Counted from the first letter of the stretch, positions 31,911 through 41,737 are shown. The stretch is DNA of 42,500 nucleotides from Cristatella mucedo (GCA_009760855.2 WPIO01000196.1:75001-117500), one strand, 5' to 3'. Notes: generated by a model not told the origin, from the sequence alone. Made by a program: numbers and translations.

Positions 31911-32341
31911 TAGCAATTCCGCGTTCGACCGACGTCGTCGCTCGCTCGCTCGCCGAGGCGACGCGCTTCTTCATTCGATCGCGCGCAGGGCCGTCGGCAC
32001 GCCTCAGATGCTCGTCACGGAGCCGTCGTCGGTGATGTACGAGCTAGCCGACGCGTCGCCCGCACTCGCGTCCGACCTCGGAGCGGTCAACATCGACGAC
32101 CTGCCGCTGTTCGCCGCCGCCGCCGCGCGGCGCGACCGCCGACGAGCGCCGAGCTACGGGCGCGGAGACGACGACGACGACGATGAAGACGACGACGACG
32201 ACGATCCGGCGGCGTCCTTTGCGCGAGTGCAGCTGCGCGCCGTCGACGACGTTCTGGCCGCGTCGATCCTCGCCAATTTCGAGGACGTTCGCGCGGCGTA
32301 CCGCAGCCTGGCCGCACGCGGCGAGGATGCGTCGAGTGCTC

Positions 32342-32383
<42 letters not shown>

Positions 32384-33415
32384 TCGGAGCTCCGCGCGGC
32401 CCCGACTGCAACGGCGGTGGCGCCGCCGCGGGCCGCCCCGACGAGAACGACGGGTGAGCGACGCGGCGGCCTTTCGTCGGCGCGCCGCGCGCCGCGGTGA
32501 CATCGCGCTGCCGAGCCCGCGATGGCGAATGCCGCTGCTAGTGGCGAGACGATTTTCGCCGCTTGCAGTTCGCGACCGCGCAGGAGGCGCTTGGCCGGCG
32601 GCGGCGTCAAGCCGGCTTTTGTCATAATGACGCCGGCCTTGGCCGTCGCGTTGGAGCAGCTGCCGGTCGGCGCCGAGATACGGGCGGAAGCGCTGGCGGC
32701 GAGCGTGCAACGAACGTCGTCCGGTGAGCGAAGCGCGCGCGCGCGGTTGAACAGGAACAGGCTTCGCACGGTTGTCTCTGACCGGAACAGAGGAATCGCT
32801 GTGCGGAAACTGGCGTGCGGACTTGCGAGCAAGCGCCAGTGGCGCGTGCGGCGCGAAGCCAGCGTTTCTTCTTTTTTTTATAGCGCTGTCGTCTATCTTA
32901 TGTACCTGTGTCGGCTGGCAATGTCCGCAGAGATGTTCGCGTGCGGATAATTTTCGCTTTCGCGCAAGCATTGCCTCCGTACATTACGAAAGCTATCTAA
33001 TGCTAGTTATAGCAATACGCCTACGGCGAAGGGTCGCTCTTAGTTGGGAAATGCCGTCGTCCACCGTCGATGGAGGTTTGGTTGGAGGATGGGAAATTTT
33101 CACGCAGCAGCGAAATTGTGCAAACAATTTCGCGCACGCCCCGCTGATATTGTCCGAGCGGCGCGCGCGTCCGATAGCAAACAAGAAACCTCGCTTCGCG
33201 ACGCGCATGCGCGCCGCCGCCGCGTGATTCGCGCTCCGCTCGCTCGTCCTTTGGTTTTGCACGGTTTTGCACGGTTTTGCACAATGCTGCGCAGCTATTA
33301 CCTGTGCAATAATTTCGTGGTAATTTCGTCCAACCGACCGCTTTTCTCCCGTTCGGAGGAGCCTCGCGCGACGCCACCGCCGCCGCATATCCTCGCTGTG
33401 TTGAGCAGCGTCTCC

Positions 33416-33499
<84 letters not shown>

Positions 33500-36400
33500 T
33501 GCTCGGCTGCTCGCTCTCTGCTTCAGAGCTCTCAACTCTGAACCTTTGGAGCTGCTGCCGCGGCGGCGGCGGCAGCGACAGACGCCAAAGCGCCGCCGCC
33601 GCCGCGCCGCAGCCACCATCGCGAAGACGCGCCCGAACGCTGCGGCCGTCGCTCCAGTGCCGCAGCAGACGCGACGGCCGCCGGCGGCTCGCAGCAGCTG
33701 CCGCTGCTTTAGCGACGCGCTTGCGCCCTCTCTTGCGGCGTCGTAGGCGCGGTGCGTCTGCCGCTGTCGTCGGACGACACGCGGCTGTACAACACGGGCC
33801 TGAGAATCCTGGCGGCCAGCAACACGAGCAACGCGAGCGCCACCTGGTGTCCGCTGCTGATTGCGACCACGTCGCGAGGTGGGCGATTTCTCGTGCAAGC
33901 AACGCAATTCGCTCGCAATCGGCCGCGAACTGCGTCGGCGATCGCCACGTCCCGTCCTTACGCCGGAAACGCAGGCGCCAGATTCGAGGCGGTCAGCGGC
34001 GGCGCGCGAGCCGGCAGCTGGCACCGCCGCGCCCATGCGCGCGAGCCGTTTTCCACGGCGACCGTCGTTCGCCGACAGGCTGCCGGTGCGCAGCACTTCC
34101 GGTTTGTCACCGCCGCCACCCCGCAGAGCAGTACGCCTAGCGCCAAAGAAAGCGATAAATAACTAAAGTGGCACAATTTGCGTCCCCGGGGAATACATGT
34201 TATTTCCTAAATGCTTGTGTACTGCATCTCCATCTGTATATGCATAATTACAATTATAAAATGTATTTGTATAGCACCACAAGAGAACCTAATCTCTATT
34301 CGGGCGCTTCACAAAAGCCATTCGGGGCCATTCGGTGAAATCGGCGCCATTCACTCGAGATAGACTCTGCTCGGGTCGTTGCAGACAGCTCGCGGAGGAG
34401 CTCGGATCGCGAGGCCGCGACGTCGCGCTGGCGGTCGTCGCCAGACTACGACGGGACGCGAAGCTCGGGCCGCAGTCCGACGGAGCGCGACGCGGTTTGG
34501 TGGCGGTCGTCCCGCGACTACAGCGGCACTCGCAGCTCGAATCGGAGCTCGGAGCGGCGCTGGAAGTCTTCGAACGACTACGACGGGACGCGCAGCTCGA
34601 ATCGAAGCGCGGAGTGCCGCGACACGGCGACGCGGCGATCGTCGCCCGACTACGACGGGACGCGCAGCTCGGAACGAACAGCGGAGCTCGACGCCGCGTG
34701 GGGATCGTCGCGCGACTACGACGCGACGCGAAGCTCACACCGCAACGCGACGGAGCTACGCGACTACGCGACGCGGCGGTCGTCGCCCGATTACGGTACA
34801 AGGAGCTCGGAGCGCGCTGCAGCAGTTCGCGACGCTCTGCTGCTGCGGGGGTCGGTGCCCGACCGTGCGGCGACGCGGAGTTCGGACCGGAGTGCCGAGT
34901 GCGACGCGACGCGGAGGTCGTCGCCGCCGGACTGCGGAACGAGGTCCTCAAAAAAATCGAACGCGTACAGCGCAGCTCTGCCGTCTCGCTTCGACGAAAC
35001 GAGGGCGGCGTCGTCATCAGCGGTGAGGAGCGCTTTTGGAAGGCTAGAGACAGAGGTGCGCGTGCCGCCGCCGCCGCACGAACCAGCCGCCGCTTGCAAC
35101 CGCCGCCGCCGCCGCCGCGAAAGTCGATCGTGGCATTTCGTGTTGGTTTCGCAGCCGGACGCCGGAAGCCATCGAACGCCCGCAGTCACCTCAGCCAGTG
35201 GGCGCCCGATCAGCCGCACGGGCTACGCGTCGTCCGTCACGTGTCGATCGTGTGCCGAGCGCTCCAGCGGCGCCACCCAATGGCGAAACGCACCCGATCA
35301 GTACAACGTACGTCGCGCTCGTTCGGCGTCGTTCGGTTGCTTTACGTCTCGAGCGTCACATTTTCGGCGGGGCGGTGGCGCAAAACGCCGGAGCCGCCGG
35401 CGGTCGCGGCCATGACGCAGACGCTGCGCTAGGAGACGCCCCGCGGCCGCGGCCAGAGCGACGCTGACAGAAATCCGAAGCAGGCCAACGTCAACATTTC
35501 CGCCGTCGCAGGATAGCCGCTGCACGTGCGCTCACGACGTGGACCGCGACACGTGCGACGCCTCCACTTCGACGTCAATCTCGAACCGATCCAGGTCCGC
35601 TATGGCGGCCACAGCGGCGACAGAGCTGGACAGGGCTGCGTCGGCGCTCGACGCCGCCCTGCAGCTTCGCGACAAGCTGGCCGAGTCAATGCAACTGAAG
35701 GGCGACAGCGTAAGCGAAGCATGCGATGATGATGATGATGATGATGATGATGCAAGGATGCGGCGGCCGCGGCGGCCTGAGCGCACGCAAACTCGAGCGC
35801 AGAATGCCCAGAGCACCAATCGCATTCTTTTTTATGAGTCAGGATAGTTCAAGGTCAATGGTACCGAAGCTTTGGTATCGCTGCCTCGATAGCAGTGCTA
35901 CTTTGCAGACGCAGACAATGTCGGCTAATGACAATGTTGGCGAATGTCAGACAATGTCGGCGAATCGTGCTTTGCAGACGTAGACAATGTCGGCGAATCG
36001 CGTTGTTTCTGCCCACCTCAGCTGTGGGCAGAAACATAGAGTAGATTAACATACATGCCAGTGGTCCTCATCCAGCCACGTGCCTAGTCCAGCATCAAAA
36101 CTTCTACGCACCTTACAAAGCACATCGGTGAAAACGAGAACGAGGCTCCTCGTCCCGCCATTAACCGCACGTATTTTGGTGTTGCACCGAGTAACTTGTG
36201 TGAGACATCAGTAACATGTGAGGGAGAACGCATTCCCGCAGGGCGAACGCATCGCCCGCCTCCGCGTCCTCCGCGTCCTCCGTAGTCAATCACGAGCGTT
36301 CGATGACCTGTAACCATTTATCATTACTATTTATTATTCTTATTATTACCTGTATCCATTTATTTACTCACTCACTTATTACCACCCAATTATTTGGTGG

Positions 36401-36609
36401 CGAGTTAACGAAGAGGAGGAGGAGAAAGAGGAGGAGGAGGATAAATACCACAAGTGACAACGGCGATTGTCGCCATCTCTGAATCTCCGCATCTGCCCAT
36501 GTCTCATCTGCATCGGCTTGCTCCGAGTCTTGTTTTATATATTTAGGTGGACGTGCTGAAGCAGATAACGTCGAGCGTACTGCACGCCCTCGGCGGAATC
36601 CTAGAGGGA

Positions 36610-36680
<71 letters not shown>

Positions 36681-39129
36681 AATGAACTCACACGCGTCTG
36701 CCACAGTGGCCGCCGGCCGCGAATCGTCGTCCGAGGCGCAGGCCCTGCGTACCACCACGGACCTCGCGCTGCAGCCTCCGCCTGAGGACCCGTACGTCCG
36801 CCTGAGCCGCGCAACGTGACCTCCCATTGAGAAGCGCCTTCGGTCGCGCTGCAGCGCACCGAGGCTGAAGCGCCGTCTTGCGAGATCCCGCGAGCGGCGC
36901 ACTGCAGCCGGCGGAGCTCTCGCTCCTCCTCGCCCCTCCGGCGACAGCGTCGCTCCCCTCGGTGCGTCTGACAGGTCTGCGAGAATCGCCGCGCGGCGGC
37001 GGACGACCGCCGCCGCTGCCTCGTCGGTCGCGGACGCGTGCGTGCGCGATCAAGAGTGGACACTACCTCCAAGCGGCTCGGTGCCGGCGATCGTGGTCGA
37101 CCCGGCGAGCGGCAGCGGTACGCCGCCATCGCCCGTCGCTCGTGGTGCCCCGCGCGCACGCCGTTCCGCCGCAGCGCGAAGTCGGTCGCGCGAGCTCTGC
37201 TTCTCTCGCTCTCTCTATATGCTCTCGCTCTCCCGAGCGCCCTCTCTCTCTCACTCGCTCTCTCGCCGCTCTCACTTCGACGTCCTCCGTGGCTGTAGAG
37301 AACGTAGAGCTCAAGCTCGAGGACGCGCCCGCGCCGTCCCCGCGGTACAAGCCGCAGGTCTTCTTCGAACGACGCTTCGCGACCGTGGTCCGATCGCTGC
37401 CGCCGCCGCTTGCGACGCAATGCGTCGTCCTTCGCTTAGGTCTGCGCTTAGCGCCTGCGTCGGCGACCAGCAGAACGAGCCAAGGACGCGCGATGTCGCG
37501 GTGAGCGTTGCGCCGCCGGCGCCGATGCGTTCGCAATCGCCAGTTTAGCGCGGCGCTTTGGCCAAAGGTTAAAAGGTCAAGGTTAGAGGTTAAAAGGCTT
37601 AGCCGGCTCGCGGCTTGTCGCTCGCGCGCGAGCGGCAGAGATCGCCGATCAGCGGGTGCCCGGACGACGACGCAAGAGCGCGGAGCCGCTCGAGCGAAAC
37701 CGGAAGCGCTATCCGGGTCATTAGTTGACCTCTGGCCTCTGAGGGTGAGAGCGGCGGCGGCCTGGCTAGAGCGACGTGCGGAAAGTTGGCTCAGCCGCTT
37801 TTTGTCGCGTCGTCGCAGAGATTCTAGCTCCAACCAAGCGGCGGCGGCGGCGGCGACGGCGGCGACGGCGGAGGAGGCGACTGCCTCCCTGCAGGACGCG
37901 GAGCCCGCGCCGCGTGCCTCCACCGCGACGCGAACGAGCGCCGCTCAGCTGAAAGCGGCGGCGGTGCCGACGTCCGCCACGACCGTTGCGGACCTCGCGG
38001 ACTCTCGTCCGTCGATCGTCGCAGGTAGACTGCGCCTGCGCAGGCGAACGCGCGAACGTGCATGCGCGCAGCCCTGCGGTCGGGCGTCGTTGTCGCAGTA
38101 TTGATGAAACATTTACTGTGCAGAGCACCCCGACGAGACGCTAATCTCTTTCTGGGGGCTATTTGCATATCTCTTCGTGCTTAAAAAGGAGGCAGCATTT
38201 CAATGGGCATGTATGGACATGCACAGTGTCAGACTGCAAAGGGCACACAAAGGACAGCTTACTGGGAAGTAGCGCAGGCTTCGAGAAAGAGGTCCCCCGG
38301 AAGAGGAAGACTGACGGCCGGGCTTTAGGGACTGCCTACCCCACGTTGGCTGGCATATGGTGTTGCAACGGCGCTGGCCCTGTTTAGACTGGACTACCGC
38401 AATTCAGCCTTGACTTCAGCCTTGACATTCAGCCTTGACATTCAGCCTTGACATTCAGCCTTGACTTCAGCCTTGACTTCAGCCTTGACATTCAGCCTTG
38501 ACTGGGATACAGATGAAAGCCATCAAGCCTCTACAGCCGGCCATGAATACGGCTACAAGATTTACCCTAACAGGTTAAGGTTAAAAGCTGAGGTTAAGGT
38601 TAAAAGGTCAAGGCGCGTGACTTCTTTGCTGAAGGAGGAGCGGTGGCTGCACGTCCATCAGCAAATGCAGAGCAAAGTTCGTACTCTGCCCCAAAAGGGC
38701 CGCCATGACTACTAAAGCCACGTCTGCCACGTCCGCTCCTTCATACTGAGGCTGAACCTCTGCGCCAGCTTCAGCCTCCTCGGGTCCTATTTGGACAATT
38801 AATATATAAATTAAAATTGAATGATAAAGCCAATGTAAAAATGGCCAATAGAAGAGATGCTCCTTTGCTAATGTGTCCTCTTTATAAATAAATAAAAATA
38901 CATAAATAAATAAATATATATAACTGATATATTAAGAAATATATATAAGTATCCGTGGCAGGCCAGCGCAGTGTTGTCTTTTCTAATGTAGCGGCCATTT
39001 TGCAGCAGCGAAGGCTGCTGATCGTGTGCTCGAGATGCGATGGAGTCGTGGCTTGAGCGATTCGGACGGAAATTGGCAGAGCGCGAGAGCTATTAGATAG
39101 ATAAATGCAGAGAGGACGAGCGAGCGAGA

Positions 39130-39164
<35 letters not shown>

Positions 39165-40063
39165 CTCGCGCGCTCGCAGAAGTAGCTGGGCGGTTGCGTA
39201 CGTCTCCGGCGTACGTCCGGCGGGCGTTCGCTTCCGGCTCGCGAGAGCGCCACTCAGGCGAAGCGCTACGTACAGATCTGTCGCGACGCACCGCCGCCGC
39301 GGCCGCAGGATCGGGCGCGGACGCCGCGGCTGCGACGACGTCAGGCGTCGCTCGAGCGGCATCCAACGACAGAGGCAGGAGACGCGACGGCGGCGCTCTG
39401 CCGGAACCGGCGCCGCCGGTCGAGCCGACATCCGCCGGCGGCGGCGGCGGCGGCGGCGGGCGGTGCGAGGAGGAAGAGTTGCAGATAAAGCGCGTCCTGT
39501 CGCTACTCGTCGACTCGGTGGCGGACTGGTGCGGCGGAAGCACCGCCAACGAGCGCTACTCTCGCAAGCTGCGCCGCGCCAAGGAGAAGCTGCACGCCAA
39601 GCGGAGCCTCGCCACCGACGACGTCACGTCGCTCGTCGACTACCTGGTCAGCGTCGGCGAGCAGGCGATGCGCAACAGCTTCGAGGAGGCGGAGGCGCGG
39701 AAGCGCTGCTCCGCCGCCGCCGGCGCTTCGCCGCCGCCGGCGTACCGCCGCCGCCGCCAGCGTCCCGCCACGGTAGCCGGTGGTGCCGACGCGGCAGACG
39801 ACGACGACGACGCCGGCGGCGGCGGCTGCAGCGGCGCTCCGCCGTGCTGCGGGTACGACCGCCAGCCTTGCTGCTGCTGCTGCCGCGGTGCCGGCGCGCC
39901 GTCGCCGGTGGCCATAACCAACCTCGACTGCCGGCTGACGTGCTGCGGCGCCAAAGAACCGGATGCTGCAGCCGCGTCAAAATACGCCGGTGCGACGGGA
40001 GTGGCTCTGCAGAAGCGCGTCGTCGAGACGCTGGTGTCTCCCGCCGCCACGGGCCCGAACCAA

Positions 40064-40136
<73 letters not shown>

Positions 40137-41611
40137 TTGGCGGCTCGCGTCCGCAGATGGCAGCTTGTCGCTCGCAGCCCGACGGTTGCCAGGAGCTGCG
40201 AGCGTACGCCGCCGCTCCGTCGCGCGACCGCCGACCGGAAATGAATTGCCACGACGACGACGACCGTCGCAGCGTGCCTGGCGACGGAGAGGATCGACGG
40301 CCGCCGAGAGGAAGCGGCGGCGGCGGCGGCGGCGGTCACGTGGCGCCGGAGGATAGGTGTCGCCGGCCGTCGAGCGAGATCGAGTCGTGGCGACAGCGGC
40401 AGCGGGGCAGCGAGTCGGCTCGCTTCGTCGACGGAGCGAAGGCCGGGCGGCGGCGCGAGCGGCGGTCCGACGAAATCTCAGCCGATCGAGGACGCGGGGC
40501 GTCGCCGTCGCCGCCGCCTTCACCGCCGCCGCTCCACGATGACGACGACGGTGACGCGGGCTGGCGCGGCCAGCGGAGCCAGTCGGAAGATCTCGTCGCC
40601 GGCAGCGGCGGCGTCAACGTTGCTGCCGCCGAAGTCGCGTCGTCCGCCCGCCGCGAGCAGCGTGCACCGTCGCGCGAATTGAACGGGCGGGTTGCTGGCG
40701 CCGAGGAGCGGCGCGGCGATCGCTTGTTTCCGTCGGAAAGAAGCGACCGCGCGGCTGCCGAGCGCGCGCGACCGTCGGCCGCGGCCGCAGCGGCGGCGGC
40801 GGCGGAGGAGCGACGTAGCTTCGCGAATTCGGAAAGTCGCGGCGAACGGGCCAATGCGGCGGATCGCGCGCCGCGACCGTCGCGCGGCGGCGAGGACGAT
40901 GCGGAGCGACGCCGCCAAGGACGATCGGACGGCGGCGTCGCCGCCGAGTTTCTCGGGCCCCGCGGCGGCGGTGGCGGTGGCCGTCATCCGGAAGCAGATG
41001 GCGGCGGCGGCGGGACAGAGCGCTACGTCGCCTCTGCGGGCGCGAGCCGACGACGGAGCAACGATCAAAGAGCGAATCGAACGATTGAAGGGCCGATCAA
41101 TGGCGGCGGCGGCGGCGGCGGCAACGACGACGACGACCTCAGCGCGGCGGACGCCGGACGAGGGTCGTCGCGAGGCGCCGTGCATCGCGACGCATCGCCG
41201 TCGCATCGCAACGCGACGCCAGCGGATCGCGACGGCGACCCGCAGCGCGGCCGGGCCGACGCTCGAAGCCGGAGCCGCGGCGGCGGCGTTGGCGATCGGC
41301 GGCCGAAGACGTCGGCGTCGGCCGCCGCCGACAAGCGCGGCTCGAGCAGACGCCGCCATCGCGTCGACGGCTCGAGCCTTCGAGACTGGGCCGAGTCGGC
41401 GGCGGCGCGGGTGACGCGAGAGAGCGGCGGCGGCGGCGGCGGCAGGCGAAGGGGAGACGCCGAAGATCGGGAGAGCGTCAGCAACCGCCAGAGCAGCAGC
41501 TCGAGGTCGTCCGCCGCCTCGTCGCCGTCGGGCGGACGCGCCACCGAATCGGACGAGCCGCACGGCGAGCCGAGGCCTGGCGCCGACGGACGTCTCTCGC
41601 CGGGTAGGTAG
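28349..41611 (+). CDS. Multi-exon gene, product not recognised (1,937-residue model)
   Basis: Thirteen exons chain with matching phases: 28349-28455, 28894-29193, 31140-31607, 31989-32453, 32569-32723, 33747-33878, 34385-35307, 35512-35709, 36547-36791, 36975-37117, 37299-37344, 37819-38024 and 39186-41611. The total is 5,814 nt with no internal stop. Visible parts are a C2H2 finger (C37, C40, H54, H59), poly-Gln, an Asp-rich block, poly-Gly and poly-Pro, DYDGTRSS repeats (from residue 544), a helical segment in the last exon and a long Arg/Ser/Gly-rich C terminus. The finger and charged low-complexity regions would suit a nuclear protein, but that is inference. I do not recognise the family. 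Some junctions use weak sites, and two separate genes, split after exon 6, remain possible. Confidence 0.5.
28600..28715 (+). repeat. SINE family B copy
   Basis: CTGCAAGCGGCAAGGTGAC then CAAGGCTCTTCTGCCG and AAGAGGCTGCTTAATCAG matches 42118-42185 (CTGCAAGCGGCGGTGAC, TAAGGCTCGTCTGCTG, CGAGGCTGTTAAATCAG). The head is poorly preserved here. It lies in intron 1 of the second gene. Confidence 0.5.
28894..29193 (+). CDS. Second gene exon 2: C2H2 zinc finger
   Basis: The exon has acceptor CCGCGCAG and donor GTGAGC (phase 2-2). It encodes CLKCRSINYSSLVDLFNHV, then RDFH: a C-x2-C-x13-H-x4-H finger at residues 37-59. A YRYEEER segment and nine or so consecutive Gln (29134-29160) follow. Of all the exons this one looks most like a conserved domain, yet I cannot match it to a named protein. 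Confidence 0.65.
29219..29293 (+). repeat. Tandem 18-bp repeat with YY1-like cores
   Basis: Four copies of GGCAMAATGGCCGCCCCC lie immediately after exon 2 (intron 2). Each carries AATGGCCGCC, close to the YY1 AANATGGCGGC consensus. Confidence 0.7.
29294..31139 (+). other. Second gene intron 2, remaining part
   Basis: No exon is supported here. A poly-G run at 30411-30423 and several CpG-rich blocks are present. Open frames of over 100 codons occur on both strands, none with a domain. Confidence 0.5.
31140..31607 (+). CDS. Second gene exon 3: acidic, poly-Gly and poly-Pro
   Basis: Phase 2-2, ending CACAG|GTGAGC. It encodes IGCDGGQYDCDDDGDDDDEA, a Ser run, 19 Gly from (GGC)19 at 31255-31311, ASRTLLIPIKCSSGEVALIE, nine Pro and a second Gly block. 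TLLIPIKCSSGEVALIEYQ is the only non-repetitive stretch and probably the functional part. The acceptor (GAGCTGAG) is weak and was chosen because its phase fits exon 2. Confidence 0.55.
31839..31910 (+). repeat. (GGC)24 tract, intronic
   Basis: 24 perfect GGC units lie about 78 bp before the exon 4 acceptor. An AT-rich patch (31700-31800) precedes it. Confidence 0.95.
31989..32453 (+). CDS. Second gene exon 4
   Basis: Acceptor GCGCGCAG and donor GG|GTGAGC (phase 2-2). It encodes TPQMLVTEPSSVMYELADAS, VNIDDLPLF, an Asp/Glu-rich run, VDDVLAASILANFEDVRAAY and poly-Ala. The phase-2 junction to exon 3 restores an Arg codon, which supports the join. The helical DVLAASILANFEDV stretch looks structured. 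Confidence 0.6.
32569..32723 (+). CDS. Second gene exon 5
   Basis: Acceptor CTTGCAG and donor CCG|GTGAGC (phase 2-1). It encodes VKPAFVIMTPALAVALEQLP and VGAEIRAEALAASVQRTSS. Its phases fit both neighbours. Confidence 0.6.
33417..33496 (+). repeat. (CT)n microsatellite in intron
   Basis: About 80 bp of pure CT in the intron between exons 5 and 6. Confidence 0.97.
33747..33878 (+). CDS. Second gene exon 6
   Basis: Acceptor GTCGTAG and donor CGAG|GTGGGC (phase 1-1). It encodes VRLPLSSDDTRLYNTGLRI and LAASNTSNASATWCPLLIAT, a low-repeat, protein-like segment. Two phase-compatible next exons exist, 33975 (terminal) and 34385. Confidence 0.6.
33975..34162 (+). CDS. Alternative last exon of the second gene
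   Basis: Acceptor AACGCAG, phase 1, open to TAA at 34160-34162. It encodes GARFEAVSGGARAGSWHRR, AQHFRFVTAATPQSS and TPSAKESDK. Used after exon 6 it would give a 604-residue protein. No AATAAA follows closely, so it may be a minor form, or the true end if the downstream exons belong to another gene. Confidence 0.4.
34262..34316 (-). repeat. SINE family A tail fragment
   Basis: TATAGCACCACAAGAGAACC then TAATCTCTATTCGGGCGCTT matches the tail of the SINE at 16745. It lies in the intron before the repeat-bearing exon. Confidence 0.6.
34385..35307 (+). CDS. Second gene exon 7: DYDGTRSS repeats
   Basis: Acceptor GTTGCAG and donor CAAC|GTACGT (phase 1-0), 307 full codons without a stop. It encodes about eight degenerate copies of a Ser/Arg unit: SSPDYDGTRSS, SSRDYSGTRSS, SSNDYDGTRSS, SSPDYDGTRSS, SSRDYDATRSS, SSPDYGTRSS, DRAATRSS and SSPPDCGTRSS, spaced about 20-28 residues. 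The unit resembles disordered RS-type sequence. Other frames are also open here, so the choice rests on splice phase and the regularity of the unit. Confidence 0.45.
35512..35709 (+). CDS. Second gene exon 8
   Basis: Acceptor GTCGCAG and donor GTAAGC (phase 0-0). It encodes 66 residues including CTCAHDVDRDTCDAST and ELDRAASALDAALQLRDKLA, a likely amphipathic helix. The strong splice sites make this one of the better exons. A short (GAT)n run follows it at about 35723-35751. Confidence 0.6.
36004..36036. repeat. 13-bp-stem hairpin
   Basis: TGTTTCTGCCCAC and its exact complement flank a 7-nt loop (CTCAGCT). It follows three or four degenerate copies of GACAATGTCGGCGAAT (35916-36000). Confidence 0.85.
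36547..36791 (+). CDS. Second gene exon 9: helix and poly-Gly
   Basis: Acceptor ATATTTAG and donor GTACGT (phase 0-2). It encodes VDVLKQITSSVLHALGGILE, about 24 Gly from (GGC)23 at 36610-36678, then MNSHASATVAAGRESSSEAQ. If the donor is not used, TGA at 36817 ends the frame. Confidence 0.5.
36975..37117 (+). CDS. Second gene exon 10
   Basis: Acceptor CTGACAG and donor AGCG|GTACGC (phase 2-1). It encodes VADACVRDQEWTLPPSGSV and PAIVVDPASGS. Supported by phase agreement on both sides. Confidence 0.4.
37299..37344 (+). CDS. Second gene exon 11 (46 bp)
   Basis: Acceptor GGCTGTAG after a CT-rich stretch; donor GCG|GTACAA (phase 1-2). It encodes NVELKLEDAPAPSP. The donor is weak, and other ends are possible because the frame stays open to 37501. 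Confidence 0.3.
37819..38024 (+). CDS. Second gene exon 12
   Basis: Acceptor CGTCGCAG and donor GCAG|GTAGAC (phase 2-1). It encodes DSSSNQ, Ala/Thr/Glu-rich sequence and AVPTSATTVADLADSRPSIV. Composition is disordered. Confidence 0.4.
38118..38160 (-). mobile_element. L2-like tail remnant
   Basis: Read on the minus strand, CCCCCAGAAAGAGATTAGCG resembles the CCTAGAAAGAGATTGAG core of the L2 and SINE tails. Short and diverged. Confidence 0.3.
38403..38502 (+). repeat. 12-14-bp minisatellite (TTCAGCCTTGACA)
   Basis: Eight tandem TTCAGCCTTGAC units, with or without an extra AT pair, intronic. GGTTAAGGTTAAAAG-type repeats follow at 38573-38612. Confidence 0.9.
39186..41611 (+). CDS. Second gene exon 13: giant last exon, helical and RS/Gly-rich
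   Basis: One frame of about 800 codons to TAG 41609-41611. A structured part (39475-39710) encodes LQIKRVLSLLVDSVADW, RYSRKLRRAKEKLH and DDVTSLVDYLVSVGEQAMRN. A Cys-rich stretch follows (39828-39957, including CCGYDRQPCCCCC and LDCRLTCC), then 24 Gly from (GGC)24 at 40064-40135 and 480 residues rich in Arg, Ser, Asp, Gly and Ala. The start is uncertain: acceptors at 39180, 39186 and 39309 all have the right phase, and 39186 is shown. The GTAGGT at 41604 could act as a donor. The helical part is the best guide for a homology search. Confidence 0.55.
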
Positions 41612-41632
41612 GATGACGCGGCGACTACGCCG

Positions 41633-41737
41633 GCGCTAGAAGCGACGCGACGCGGCGAGCGTGCAGCGCTCGCCGCGTCGCGTCGCTCGCGTCGCCGTCT
41701 TTGTCGCTTCATTCGTCGCTCGCGTCGCTTCTAGCGC
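41633..41737. repeat. Compound inverted repeat just after the stop codon
   Basis: A 21-bp arm (41641-41661) is exactly complementary to 41667-41687 across a 5-nt loop. An overlapping 17-bp arm (41633-41649) is exactly complementary to 41721-41737. The left arm can therefore pair with either right arm. Confidence 0.9.

Noticed and set aside
32044-32971. Long minus-strand frames (262 and 294 codons) opposite the second gene
   Set aside because: They mirror GCC/GGC repeats and exons 4-5 of the plus strand, show no domain and have Arg-rich composition typical of antisense of GC-rich exons.
36084-36317. Short minus-strand frame near a lower-GC patch, thought of as a transposon remnant
   Set aside because: No terminal repeats, target duplication or recognisable protein motif.
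36368-37923. Minus-strand frames of 286-350 codons
   Set aside because: They read through the (GGC)n tract and CT runs; there is no recognisable domain, and plus-strand splice phases explain the region better.
39640-41712. Several open frames of 130-350 codons on the minus strand and in other plus frames within exon 13
   Set aside because: Only the chosen plus frame gives Gly over the (GGC)24 tract, a helical domain and full-length openness; the others are shadows of stop-poor DNA.
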